Below, one piece after another: positions 15,082 to 22,999 of a stretch of DNA of 40,364 nt. The notes beneath the pieces were generated by a model. The model ran no database searches. It had not been told where the DNA came from and saw nothing but the letters and a program-made list of their open reading frames with translations. The position numbers were made by a program, and so were the translations under genes. This DNA is from Clostridiales bacterium (GTDB lineage Bacteria > Bacillota > Clostridia > Saccharofermentanales > Saccharofermentanaceae): positions 1-40,364 of the forward strand of contig JAFZPX010000022.1 of assembly GCA_017552455.1 (NCBI GenBank), given 5' to 3'. Numbering within the stretch: position 1 is the first letter of the stretch; the number at the start of each line of letters is the position of its first letter.

Positions 15082-15385
15082 CTTCAAGGTTCTTATTCAT
15101 GGCTACAGCTGTTACGGCTTTAAAGATCCACTGCCATTCATCGAAGTTGAGTTCCATCGCTTCAAGCTCCTTGAAGGCAGCCTCGCCTATCAACATCTTT
15201 ATGCCATCATCCATAGCTTTCGTACTGTCTGTGACGTTTGTATCGTTATCTATCTGATCAGCCAGTTCCATAAACTGTATGACCGTATTCTTACGACAGT
15301 CGACCTTGTATTTGTGATCTTTATCGACAACAAGAAATCTAGGTTCTCTGTCCAACTTATTTCCAATATTAATAATTCTGCCCAT
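15041..15385 (-). CDS. Tail assembly chaperone, Gp14-like
   Basis: A 114-residue protein (MGRIINIGNKLDREPRF...) with a good GGAG site. Position after the major tail protein and before Gp15 and tape measure matches the first chaperone (lambda gpG-equivalent) of Firmicutes siphoviruses. It probably coats the tape measure before tail-tube polymerisation. The C-terminus (DADADFREGEGKQ) is acidic and overlaps the Gp15 frame. Confidence 0.75.
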   Translation of the reverse strand: MGRIINIGNKLDREPRFLVVDKDHKYKVDCRKNTVIQFMELADQIDNDTNVTDSTKAMDDGIKMLIGEAAFKELEAMELNFDEWQWIFKAVTAVAMNKNLEDADADFREGEGKQ

Positions 15386-15404
15386 TATGAAATCTCCTTT
15401 GCAA

Positions 15405-15438
15405 AATAAAGGGAGAGCACCGTTCCCGATGCTCTCCC
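15405..15438 (-). terminator. Terminator after the major tail gene
   Basis: A 9-bp stem, GGGAGAGCA (15411-15419) with TGCTCTCCC (15430-15438), is followed on the minus strand by TTTATTTTG. It sits 28 bases past the tail-tube stop. Partial termination here would keep tail-tube mRNA above that of the chaperones and tape measure. Confidence 0.85.
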
Positions 15439-15466
15439 GTGGTTTGTGTATATCTGTTAGATCGCC

Positions 15467-15907
15467 TTACGTAGGTGTTGTTACAGTAGGCTTGCCGTTG
15501 CTCATAATATCGAACTCGAGCGGTGCTACGTTAGTAGAATCACCGAATTCAAGCGCGGTAATATTGATAACAGCACCGGCAAACTCGATCGTCGTGCCGT
15601 CCTTGAGAGTCATCTGAATATCAGCCTCAGCATCACGGCCGTTCTTTGTAGCAAGACCTGCGATATGGTCGTTACCTGTGTCACCAATATTTCTCTTACC
15701 GGCAACAGAGATAGTAACTGACTTCGCTGTCATAAGACGTCTTACCCAACCGTCAGAGCCGTACGGTGTCCACTCTTCTACGCCGTTATCGAACGAGAGC
15801 TGGAATGTCTCCATATCTGCGATCGTTACATAGGAGTTGGATACCTTTACCTTGAAAAGACCTTCGTAACACGGGAATACTCCTGTGAAGGGTGTAGGAT
15901 CAGCCAT
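15467..15907 (-). CDS. Major tail (tube) protein
   Basis: A 146-residue protein starting MADPTPFTGVFPCYEGLFKV. Length, beta-rich pattern (YVTIADMETFQLSFDNGVEEWTPYG), and position between the minor capsid/connector genes and the tail chaperones identify it as the tail-tube subunit. The FDNGVEEWTPYGSDGW segment is a typical tube-protein feature. It has a strong GGAGG site and its own downstream terminator, consistent with high expression. Confidence 0.9.
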   Translation of the reverse strand: MADPTPFTGVFPCYEGLFKVKVSNSYVTIADMETFQLSFDNGVEEWTPYGSDGWVRRLMTAKSVTISVAGKRNIGDTGNDHIAGLATKNGRDAEADIQMTLKDGTTIEFAGAVINITALEFGDSTNVAPLEFDIMSNGKPTVTTPT

Positions 15908-16298
15908 TGTTATTTCCTCCTGTATTTATTGGTTTTGCATACACACTGATGTCTATTGTCCACTCACATATACCCTTCTCGTCCTTGCCGACATCGACGG
16001 GTCCGCGTGTGACTTTTATCCATCCTGTGTGTGAAGTAGTTGAAAATGGTGCTCTGTCGAGCAATGCGTTTAATGCATTCGCCTGAGTCTCTGTCGCTTC
16101 CATACCCTTTGTCCAATGGATAAGGATCGTAAGACCCAGAATGTTGTAAGAAGACTGCCCATATGCTTCGGGCTGTGCCACATCAGGACGCTTGTATACA
16201 CCGATGACACGTTCTTTGTCTTTAGGGATATACCCTTCGTACACGCCGTCCACGCCTTGCGATTCCAACCAGGTTACGAATTCTTTAATGGTCATCAT
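15900..16298 (-). CDS. Minor capsid protein 3-like (tail terminator type)
   Basis: A 132-residue protein resembling the Minor_capsid_3 family, which occupies the tail-terminator position. It has the alternating strand pattern ILGLTILIHW and a conserved C-terminal WTIDISVYAKP. It overlaps both neighbours by a few bases and completes a three-gene set (minor capsid 1, 2, 3-like) in the usual order. Likely role: closes the tail and contacts the head connector. Confidence 0.8.
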   Translation of the reverse strand: MMTIKEFVTWLESQGVDGVYEGYIPKDKERVIGVYKRPDVAQPEAYGQSSYNILGLTILIHWTKGMEATETQANALNALLDRAPFSTTSHTGWIKVTRGPVDVGKDEKGICEWTIDISVYAKPINTGGNNNG

Positions 16299-16669
16299 AA
16301 GCCCAGCCTCCTTCGAAGGTTAAAAGCGAAATGCTGCGCAGGAAGTTTCTCGTCAGTACCTCCGGGAAGGTATCTGTCGAACCATCTGCCGCCGGCGTTC
16401 TTGTTCTTTCCCTGCTGGAAGTTATATTCCGGATGGAAATACAGTCTGCGCGCCTGCGGAGCTGATGTCCGAATAACAACTTCCTGTTCGGACGGGGTTT
16501 CAACGAACGTCCTGTTATTCTGCATCTCACCTGATTCAAACGGCATCACCTGTTTCTGGACTATATCCGTAAGCAACGTATGCCCCGTTTGCTTCAGTGC
16601 GTCTTTCTGTGCCTGCTCAATCTTGGCGATCATGGCTTCATTGAGTTCAATCTTGAAATCACAGTCCAT
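16295..16669 (-). CDS. Minor capsid protein 2-like (neck protein)
   Basis: A 124-residue protein (MDCDFKIELNEAMIAKIEQAQ...) with an early helix and a basic C-terminus. The segment RRLYFHPEYNFQQGKNKNAGGRWFD is typical of the Minor_capsid_2 family (HK97 gp10-like neck proteins). Its ATG overlaps the stop of the upstream gene and it overlaps the next by four bases. Likely part of the head-tail joint. Confidence 0.8.
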   Translation of the reverse strand: MDCDFKIELNEAMIAKIEQAQKDALKQTGHTLLTDIVQKQVMPFESGEMQNNRTFVETPSEQEVVIRTSAPQARRLYFHPEYNFQQGKNKNAGGRWFDRYLPGGTDEKLPAQHFAFNLRRRLGL

Positions 16670-17004
16670 CAGATCACCTCGATTCTCGTGTGATTTACGG
16701 TACCATCAGGATTACGCGGCCGCTGATAGTTAACTATCTCCCTGTTGGTATAATCACCAACTGTCACTCGTCCGCCTTTGAATTCAGTTCCGGGGAAGAT
16801 ATCACCTTTGACATGAATAACACATGCCAGCGATACCCATCTTCCGTCCTTATCCTGCACTCGTCTGCCCTTCTCGGACAGGTTCACATTACCTGTCCAG
16901 GTCAAAATAGAAGAGTCGGATCCATCTTGAGTCGGTTCACCATCAAGCACGATCGTCGCAGGTGTTACATCTGCAAACTCCGGATATCTCAGTTTACCAA
17001 CCAT
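16669..17004 (-). CDS. Minor capsid protein 1-like (head closure)
   Basis: A 111-residue beta-rich protein resembling Minor_capsid_1. Visible features are GRRVQDKDGRWVSLACVIHV, a GDIFPG loop and a final YQRPRNPDG turn. It sits between the connector/adaptor-like gene (16994-17395) and the neck protein gene, in the head-closure slot. Confidence 0.8.
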   Translation of the reverse strand: MVGKLRYPEFADVTPATIVLDGEPTQDGSDSSILTWTGNVNLSEKGRRVQDKDGRWVSLACVIHVKGDIFPGTEFKGGRVTVGDYTNREIVNYQRPRNPDGTVNHTRIEVI

Positions 17005-17395
17005 CTCGAATCCCCCTGTACAGATATCCAGTTACGATCAGTTCATCATATGCCCTCTGTGGCACTCCGTAGACCGCCATAGATCTGCTGTCGGCATCAT
17101 TACCGCCGCCAAGCTGCATATTAACGTCACCGATCGAGTAACCGGACACAGAACCGGCAATAGTACCGTCATTGCCCTGCGCATTGAAGAAATCAGCAGT
17201 GAGACATGTCGCACGCTTCAGGTGCTCCGTCTGAAACGCAGTCGGAACTCGCATCTCGTCCTTATATCGGATAGCACGTCTGACAGCATCGGAAGCCTTA
17301 TTAAGAAACGGCATAGCTGCCGTCGCATCGGCGAATCCGTTTCCGTGATATGTATTCGTATAGAACAAATAGTCTGCGTATGATATGTTACTCAC
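16994..17395 (-). CDS. Head-tail adaptor (gp6-like connector)
   Basis: A 133-residue mainly helical protein (YADYLFYTNTYHG..., FLNKASDAVRRAIRY) that fits the HK97 gp6/SPP1 gp15 adaptor shape, which binds the portal after packaging. A GTG start at 17395 follows GGAGG by 9 bases. It lies right after the capsid genes and a 27-residue basic peptide gene, and overlaps the minor capsid 1-like gene by 11 bases. Confidence 0.75.
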   Translation of the reverse strand: MSNISYADYLFYTNTYHGNGFADATAAMPFLNKASDAVRRAIRYKDEMRVPTAFQTEHLKRATCLTADFFNAQGNDGTIAGSVSGYSIGDVNMQLGGGNDADSRSMAVYGVPQRAYDELIVTGYLYRGIRDGW

Positions 17396-17408
17396 CGCTT
17401 CATCCTCC

Positions 17409-17492
17409 TTACTTCTTTGTTGTAGTCTTCTTCTTTTCAGAAGTCTCAGCCTTTTCAGGCTTTGCCTTCTTCGGTCCGATCATGATACTCAT
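17409..17492 (-). CDS. 27-residue lysine-rich peptide
   Basis: The frame MSIMIGPKKAKPEKAETSEK... ends in a run of Lys and Thr. An AAGGAGG site lies 6 bases before the ATG (17492), one of the best in the window. Its stop lies just before the connector gene's ribosome site. Similar tiny basic ORFs occur after capsid genes in phages, but no function is known; it may bind DNA or the capsid interior. Confidence 0.6.
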   Translation of the reverse strand: MSIMIGPKKAKPEKAETSEKKKTTTKK

Positions 17493-17502
17493 ATTTACCT
17501 CC

Positions 17503-17921
17503 TTACTCGCATACGAGCATTGACAAGTCATACTCCTTACGAATCGTAGCCGTACCGTCTGTAGTAAGGATTACGAGCTTCTGTGTATCCTTGTCATTGA
17601 TATATGCTGCAAAGTTCTTGTCGTCATCATCGATGATCTCAGTGAGACCGCTGTCATCATCGATAGGGGTTGTACCGCCGGGACCGCCGTATGTAGGTCT
17701 AAGACCTACTTTAACGGAAGTCATATCCTCAGTAATACCCTTTACCTTCATGGCAAGGAAGTTGCCCTCACTCCAGTAGTCGACAAGCTGGCTCGAAGTA
17801 TCATAATGATGAAGTGTTCCGGTAACGGCGTTCCCAACTACAGAAACATCGCTTTGGAGATCACTTACTGCCGAGTCAAAGATTGTAGCCCCACTGTCTT
17901 CGGCTTCTACTGTAGGGCTAC
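17503..17921 (-). CDS. Capsid C-terminal extension / decoration domain, probably made by -1 frameshifting
   Basis: About 139 residues continuing from the capsid stop codon in the -1 frame (LSSPTVEAEDSGATIFDSAV... to YDLSMLVCE). The frame has no ATG, GTG or TTG start between the capsid stop and an internal ATG about 170 bases later, and no ribosome site. The frame stays open upstream only through overlap with the capsid gene. A heptamer A-AAC-CCC just before the capsid TGA and a downstream stem point to a capsid-extension fusion. The domain, beta-rich with GNAVTGTL and a YDxSSQLVDYW segment, resembles capsid-decorating domains seen after or fused to capsid proteins in related phages; the family is uncertain. 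Confidence 0.7.
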
Positions 17922-17934
17922 TCAGGGGTTTGTA
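17884..17934 (-). promoter_or_regulatory. Candidate programmed -1 frameshift signal at the capsid stop
   Basis: The capsid frame ends ACA AAC CCC TGA. The last seven coding bases, A-AAC-CCC, fit the X-XXY-YYZ slippery pattern and stand directly before the stop. Three bases later GTAGCCC can pair with GGGCTAC 22 bases downstream (7 bp, plus a possible U-G pair). A -1 slip gives the 139-residue extension. C-type YYZ is less usual than A or T, so this needs testing. Confidence 0.55.
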
Positions 17935-18782
17935 CTTACGATATGAGCGTAGATACCCGCAACCTTGTTCTCGTATACGTCGTTCAAGCCGTAGATACGA
18001 TAACCGAACTTCCAAGCGTCAGCATCCTGATTCTGCTCAGGTGTGATTACCTTTGGAGCCTCATGCTTAACTGTCTGGAGAAGAGCAGACTTAGCAACGA
18101 TAAGGAAGTTGAGGTTCTTACCGTCGGAGTGTCTGGAGTATCCGCCTGCACCGGATGTAGCAAGAGTAACCTTGCTGTAGAAACGGCTCTGAGGAACCTT
18201 AGTGATCTTAGCGAAGGAAGCAAGGCAAGCCTTGGACTTCGTTGTATCCATATCCTCAATGTCCTTGAGACCTGCAGGTGTGATGAAGAGGTATCTTTCC
18301 TCAGCAGGAACCTCAGCATCGTCCATAGCGGCCATAGCAGCGGAAACAGCTGCATACCAAGCGCCATCAGTGATATTGCCGGTAGCTGTACCGATGTTAG
18401 CTGTACCTGCATACTGAGCGAAACGAACAGCATCGACCTCGGGAACAACCTTTGTACGGATGAACTCACCAGCGAGCTGACCAAATGCAACTCCGGCTGT
18501 CTCCTCATTATCCATAGCGTCAACATTGAACATACGACCACGCTCATAGTTGTACTGCTTTGTCTCATGAGTGAGAGTTACGTCGCCCTGTGTATAACCG
18601 CTGTTACGGCTATAAGCAGCAAGGCCCTGCATCTCGAGCTTGGGAACTACAATCTCGTTAGCGTTTGCACCTGCCTGGAAGAGCGAAGGGTCACTGTCGA
18701 GGATAGCTGTAAGAGATGCGTTCTTGTACACTTCGTCGAGCAAAGGTACATACTTCTTAAAAAGTGCGATAGAATTTGACAT
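17922..18782 (-). CDS. Major capsid protein (HK97 fold)
   Basis: A 286-residue protein following scaffold with a strong GGAGG site. It begins MSNSIALFKKYVPLLDEVYK and shows typical HK97-fold elements: a long helix (EFIRTKVVPEVDAVRFAQYA), an E-loop-like segment (YNYERGRMFNVDAMDNEETA), and C-terminal P-domain strands (FGYRIYGLNDVYENKVAGIYAHI). It assembles with the scaffold into the procapsid. There is no N-terminal delta domain, fitting the separate scaffold gene. The stop is preceded by a slippery heptamer that may give a minor, longer form. Confidence 0.93.
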   Translation of the reverse strand: MSNSIALFKKYVPLLDEVYKNASLTAILDSDPSLFQAGANANEIVVPKLEMQGLAAYSRNSGYTQGDVTLTHETKQYNYERGRMFNVDAMDNEETAGVAFGQLAGEFIRTKVVPEVDAVRFAQYAGTANIGTATGNITDGAWYAAVSAAMAAMDDAEVPAEERYLFITPAGLKDIEDMDTTKSKACLASFAKITKVPQSRFYSKVTLATSGAGGYSRHSDGKNLNFLIVAKSALLQTVKHEAPKVITPEQNQDADAWKFGYRIYGLNDVYENKVAGIYAHIVSTNP

Positions 18783-18804
18783 CTTTATTTCCTCCTATGT
18801 CAAT

Positions 18805-19485
18805 TTATTTCTTTTTCGGAGGCAGACCGATCGCGGCACGGAATATGTCGTCTTCGTTGCTTCCGGTGTCCTTATTGCCGTCAGCTCCGATCTTGAAGCC
18901 CGAAGTTTCCTTCGTGTCCTTCAGTTCCGGAACATCCTTAAGGACCTGTTCGACGGCAGACTTGATCGCCGCCTCATCAGGATTGCCGTCATCATTGAAA
19001 CTTACCTTGGTAAGGTCAGCCATCTTGACCACGTAATCCAGTTTGTTACTCTTGACGCCAAGGTTCGCTGCCTGAATCTGTGCATTTGCCTTGATGAGAG
19101 CTGCCTGAGCCTTTGCAATGGCTTCCTGAGCTTTCTTCTCGGCCGCATCCGCACGTTCAGCCTGTGCCTTGGCATCATTCTTCGAAGCTTCTGCCTTTTC
19201 AGCCTTAGTCTTCTTGTATTCGGCTATGGCGGCATTGGCTTCTTCCTCAGTAAGACCCTGCTGCTGAAAGAAGGACTTAAGCGCTGACTTCTCAGCTCTG
19301 CCTGTCCTCTCCGTCACTATCTTGTCGAGATCTTCCTGAGTGTATGTCTGCTTATTACCGGTAGCAGTACCGTCATCACCGCCGTTACCCCCGGCGTTAG
19401 GGTTGTTTGTACCGTTCGTGTTGTTATCGGCACCCGAATTCTCGGCGCCGGACTCCGCGAAAAGCTGTAACTTCATCTTCTTCAT
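18805..19485 (-). CDS. Scaffolding protein (GP20-like)
   Basis: A 226-residue protein. Residues 1-45 are Asn/Gly-rich and disordered. A long Ala/Lys/Glu coiled coil (about 50-150, including EKAEASKNDAKAQAERADAAEKK in two parts) follows, then an acidic C-terminal part ending GLPPKKK, a basic tail that would bind the capsid subunit. This matches phage minor structural GP20-type scaffolds, which fill the procapsid and leave before packaging. It directly precedes the capsid gene. Confidence 0.9.
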   Translation of the reverse strand: MKKMKLQLFAESGAENSGADNNTNGTNNPNAGGNGGDDGTATGNKQTYTQEDLDKIVTERTGRAEKSALKSFFQQQGLTEEEANAAIAEYKKTKAEKAEASKNDAKAQAERADAAEKKAQEAIAKAQAALIKANAQIQAANLGVKSNKLDYVVKMADLTKVSFNDDGNPDEAAIKSAVEQVLKDVPELKDTKETSGFKIGADGNKDTGSNEDDIFRAAIGLPPKKK

Positions 19486-19550
19486 AAGATGTCCTCCCGT
19501 TTATTGCCCGTCGGCTTAATTCCATCCCTTAACCCGGATGTTGGGCATAA

Positions 19551-19586
19551 GAAAAGGGACCTCCGAGGTTTAGCCTCGTTAGTCCC
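19551..19586 (-). terminator. Rho-independent terminator before the scaffold gene
   Basis: On the minus strand GGGAC-(TAA)-CGAGG-loop-CCTCG-(GAG)-GTCCC forms a two-part stem followed by TTTTCTTA. It lies about 66 bases before the scaffold start, so it may attenuate capsid-gene transcription or end a small RNA. Confidence 0.7.
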
Positions 19587-19735
19587 ATGTGAAGAGGAGA
19601 CAGTGACCGCGATCACCGCCTCCCGGAAAGGAGAGTTCCATGATAGGCTCGTGGAACGCCCGTTATGCTGTATTCACATCACACCGAAAGTGGAAGCAAA
19701 CCATGTGATATGAAGGAGCAACTTGTTGTAAGCAA

Positions 19736-19775
19736 TGAAAAAGAGGTCAGGTCTCGTTATGAGACCGAACCTCTT
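19736..19775 (-). terminator. Rho-independent terminator after the MuF-nuclease gene
   Basis: AAGAGGT pairs with ACCTCTT and GGTCTC with GAGACC around a 5-base loop (19741-19775). On the minus strand TTTTTC follows. It lies about 100 bases past the MuF gene stop. Confidence 0.8.
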
Positions 19776-19876
19776 ATAATCTTATTCAAGAGTCCTCGCA
19801 TCATCCATACTATGTATGTTTATAACCAACGAAGAAGGACTCTTCTTAATGTGATTATAAATCATTCTCTCACTAT

Positions 19877-21493
19877 TTACAATCTTTGATGAACAGATAT
19901 GATTTTGCCATTTCTAATAATCATCAATCGATTTATAAATGCTGTATCACTATCACTAAAAATCTTTTCAATTTGCTGAGAAATCATATCATCCCCAAAC
20001 TGATACAGGCTTACATCTATCGCTACAAAAGATGACTGTTTTTTAGCTTTCTTAGCGCTTCGAAATAGTGCATCAAGATGAACATCTTTGATTTCTTCCG
20101 GATAATTAATCGTCTTTAGTTCTATTGTTTCACCCGTTCGAATTAGCCTAAAATCAGGAGTCGATACCCCTTGAGGAAAATCAACTCGAGGAACAAGTTC
20201 AATCTCGGAATTAATGCTTTCCGAAATAATATTTGCAATATTCTTTTCATCTAAAGAGTGATCATTTTTAAGTTTGATACCGGGATAATCAAAAATTGCG
20301 CCATTTTTGTCTACTGCTTGCTTACCTTCAACAACAGATACATTCCCTTTGGGTATATAATTCGACCAAGTCTGTGTAACATCTTCAGATTTTGGTTTAG
20401 TGATTCTATACCCCGGCGCCAGCCTCTTCGGATTCTTCCGCAGGTAGTCATGTTCTTCCAGGAATTCGTTGTGGCGCTGCGTCCACTCCTTAACCCTGGC
20501 ATCATACTTCTGCCTGTTACCTGGATCCATCGCGCCTTCACGAAGTCTCTTGTACTTTCTGATCTGTCGTTCCTGGTACCTCTGCTGTTGTTCGGCCTTG
20601 TACCTCTCGCGAGTGATCTTGGTATCAGGAAGATCCGCTATCTCGGTCAATCCGGGAATGTACATGTACAGCTGATGTCTGCAGTTCGGATGCATGAATC
20701 CAGCAGCCTTAGCCTGTGATACAAGCTTGTGCTTCCCATCCGGCTTACCGCTTGCGTACACATCATCGATGAGCACCTTACCTTGCCACTTCTGACAGAT
20801 CGGACACGTGATGCCGATCACATTGGAGACGACCAGATACTCACCTAATTCATCCCTTACATCGCCATTAGCCTGACGCGTGACCTCAGATGAGCTCGTA
20901 CGGAGTGCCATCTCAGCGTATGATGCGATATTCACACGGTTGCCATTGCTGTACTCAACACAGTTCAGGCCAGCTGATAAGAAGTCCTTAGCAGCCATAT
21001 CGACCGCCTGCGGAATCGTGAAGCTTCCCGACTGTGCGAAGATGTCAGCCTTACGAAGCATGTCCGTGTATCCGGTATTCATTCGGTTTATGGCAGCGTA
21101 TCGTTTCGTATCGATATTCTGTATCGCTTCATGGATCAGGACATCGAGCTTCTTGGAGTTAACTCCGAAGAACTGCTGTGAGAACTGAGCCAGCCTGCCC
21201 GTCTGCATCATGATGGTACGGGCCGTCTCAGCTGCATCGTCAACACTGTTCCTGTAAGCCTGCCTCAAATAAGACTCGATGCCTTGCTTGGCCAATGTGA
21301 AGTAGTAATCAGTAAGAGCCGTGACATTCTGTCTGTATGCACGAAGTCCCTGTATCTGTTCAGCCTGCCACTGCGTCCATTGAAAGCCTTCTTCCTGTTC
21401 CCAGTTCTCATGGTGCTTCATGGTCCGTATGGCCATGGCAAATAAGGCATCCTCCAACGCCTGGAAGATGTCACCGATATCTTCCGGCGTCAT
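19877..21493 (-). CDS. MuF-type minor head protein fused to a C-terminal nuclease-like toxin domain
   Basis: A 538-residue protein. Residues 1-280 match phage minor capsid 2/MuF (SPP1 gp7) proteins, with the CPICQKWQGKVL...HPNCRHQL Cys/His block near 245-285. A basic linker (290-360) follows. The last 170 residues are clearly AT-richer in DNA and have a PD-(D/E)xK-like pattern: D447 in STPDFRL and E458-L-K460. This resembles CdiA C-terminal tRNase-type toxin domains of the kind carried by MuF polymorphic toxins in temperate phages. The toxin would travel in the capsid and could enter a cell with DNA. No adjacent immunity gene is visible. The nuclease assignment is from motif only. Confidence 0.8.
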   Translation of the reverse strand: MTPEDIGDIFQALEDALFAMAIRTMKHHENWEQEEGFQWTQWQAEQIQGLRAYRQNVTALTDYYFTLAKQGIESYLRQAYRNSVDDAAETARTIMMQTGRLAQFSQQFFGVNSKKLDVLIHEAIQNIDTKRYAAINRMNTGYTDMLRKADIFAQSGSFTIPQAVDMAAKDFLSAGLNCVEYSNGNRVNIASYAEMALRTSSSEVTRQANGDVRDELGEYLVVSNVIGITCPICQKWQGKVLIDDVYASGKPDGKHKLVSQAKAAGFMHPNCRHQLYMYIPGLTEIADLPDTKITRERYKAEQQQRYQERQIRKYKRLREGAMDPGNRQKYDARVKEWTQRHNEFLEEHDYLRKNPKRLAPGYRITKPKSEDVTQTWSNYIPKGNVSVVEGKQAVDKNGAIFDYPGIKLKNDHSLDEKNIANIISESINSEIELVPRVDFPQGVSTPDFRLIRTGETIELKTINYPEEIKDVHLDALFRSAKKAKKQSSFVAIDVSLYQFGDDMISQQIEKIFSDSDTAFINRLMIIRNGKIISVHQRL

Positions 21494-21507
21494 AGTAGCC
21501 TCCTAAG

Positions 21508-22989
21508 TTATATAGCGAATTCGCCCGGAGCCGGAGGTTCAACTCCGCCCGGTGCTATACCCTTCTCTGACTTGATACGTTCGACCTCTGCCTTCTTCCA
21601 CTCTTCATCCTTAGTATCGCCCCAGAGTTCATCAACCTGAGTCTCTGTGCTCATGAGACCCGAAGACGAAGCCTTACCAAGAGTCTCGACCTGAGCCTCA
21701 AACGAAGGATTCGCATACTCACCGAATATGATCGATGCCTCGATATTGTCGACGGCCATGTCGTAGAACGTCTCATATGCAGCAAGAACATTCACTACAA
21801 GATCAGGGAGCGTCTCGTTCAGGACATCGATGATCTTGTTTCTCGTGTAGAGTGTGACCTTCTCCTTCTCCCGCTGCGCTTCAGCGTTATCGAGCTTCTT
21901 AACATCGATACCAAGTGTACTCGGGCTCAGGATCCCCTGCAGACACATATCAAGTGTGTTGATGTATGTCTGGAGTAGTCCCTCATAGTTGATCGTCGGC
22001 GCGTCAACCGTAATCTTATCCGTAGAATCCTCCGACGGGTTGCCTTTAGTTGCGATGTACTGATTATCAAAAGCGTTCGGAGGTAATATCATGCCCGTCG
22101 TAGGATCCCTCGGTATCATCGTCTCAGGTATGTACGTCTTGACTCTCCCTAATCTCAACGCATCCTGCCACTGTGATATCGCTTCATCATACGCATCGAA
22201 GGCGTCCGTCTTCCTGTCAAAGATGGAACGGCCGCGTCCGGGATACTTCGCCGACTTATAGAACATCATAGGTACTGCCATCACGAAGTCATCTTCCCAC
22301 GTGATAGTCTGCAGATCCTTGAGCTCCTCGACTGTACCGAGCGGTACCTCATGTTCCATCTCATCGAAAAGCTTGTACTCGATCTTGTGCTTTGAGTAGT
22401 GCTCTTCGAGGTAGTATGCCTTGTGCAGTGCCTCAATATAGTATCTTGTCGTGAAGATCGTAGTCTTGATCCTGCCGCGTTCCTTCTTATATCTGACTCT
22501 GGTAGCTGGATAATACTCGATGATCGGATATTCTGAGATATTCTTGTCAAATGAGATCTTCCACGCGCCGTCGCCCTCTACCAATGTGTCACTGATAGCC
22601 TGCTCGAGAATCTCGTTAAAGTGGTTATCGTCCGCGATCTCCTGCCATGTATCATCCAGCGCGGTCGGATCATTGACCTCGATGCCATTCAGATCACTCA
22701 TGATAATCGCCGTGATTATATCCACCATCAGCCCCGGGAGACCGCTGTGGATCTTCCTGAGCCTGTTTCCTCTCGACGGTACCGCCGCCCAGAACTTTGC
22801 TCTTATCACGTCGTCATGGATCGTATTGAGGCTTCTGTAGTACTGTTCGAGTTCTCCTGCACTGCCTCGATACCACAGCCGATACTCGAAGCAGGAGTCT
22901 TGATGCGTCATGTCTGCATCTATGGTAATATGCTGATCTTCGGCTGGTCGTATATCGAGCCATCTCTTGATCATGTCTTTAATGCCCAT
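21508..22989 (-). CDS. Portal protein (SPP1 gp6-like)
   Basis: A 493-residue protein of the Phage_prot_Gp6 (SPP1-type portal) family, the dodecameric ring through which DNA is packed and ejected. Visible features are FEYRLWYRGSAGELEQYY near 35, the WAAVPSRGNRLRKIHSGLP segment (70-90), and the QWQDALRLGRVKTYIPE clip/stem region near 275. It lies between terminase and the MuF gene, as expected, with a GGAGG site 6 bases before ATG. Confidence 0.95.
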   Translation of the reverse strand: MGIKDMIKRWLDIRPAEDQHITIDADMTHQDSCFEYRLWYRGSAGELEQYYRSLNTIHDDVIRAKFWAAVPSRGNRLRKIHSGLPGLMVDIITAIIMSDLNGIEVNDPTALDDTWQEIADDNHFNEILEQAISDTLVEGDGAWKISFDKNISEYPIIEYYPATRVRYKKERGRIKTTIFTTRYYIEALHKAYYLEEHYSKHKIEYKLFDEMEHEVPLGTVEELKDLQTITWEDDFVMAVPMMFYKSAKYPGRGRSIFDRKTDAFDAYDEAISQWQDALRLGRVKTYIPETMIPRDPTTGMILPPNAFDNQYIATKGNPSEDSTDKITVDAPTINYEGLLQTYINTLDMCLQGILSPSTLGIDVKKLDNAEAQREKEKVTLYTRNKIIDVLNETLPDLVVNVLAAYETFYDMAVDNIEASIIFGEYANPSFEAQVETLGKASSSGLMSTETQVDELWGDTKDEEWKKAEVERIKSEKGIAPGGVEPPAPGEFAI

Positions 22990-22999
22990 TATTTCCTCC

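Larger units (their letters stand above)
19486..19876. other. 391-base intergenic stretch, highly structured, no convincing gene
   Basis: Between the MuF gene and scaffold. It holds two minus-strand terminators (19551-19586 and 19736-19775) and at least three further hairpins: TTCACATCACA with TGTGATATGAA (19673-19713 region), GTTCCA with TGGAAC (19635-19656), and AAGAGTCCT with AGGACTCTT (19788-19844). Plus-strand open frames here lack ribosome sites. A minus-strand frame of about 39 codons starting MIAVTVSSSHG overlaps the hairpins and is not convincing. A structured RNA between the two terminators is possible. Confidence 0.6.

Noticed and set aside
17922..18015. N-terminal part of the capsid extension frame overlapping the capsid gene (start at 18015)
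   Set aside because: This 94-base stretch runs inside the capsid gene out of frame and encodes a Arg-rich shadow (RLERRIREQ); no ribosome site supports a start there.
19489..19889. Two plus-strand open frames (74 residues each) as an immunity gene for the MuF toxin
   Set aside because: No ribosome site, low-complexity content from hairpin arms, and opposite to the operon direction; not convincing.
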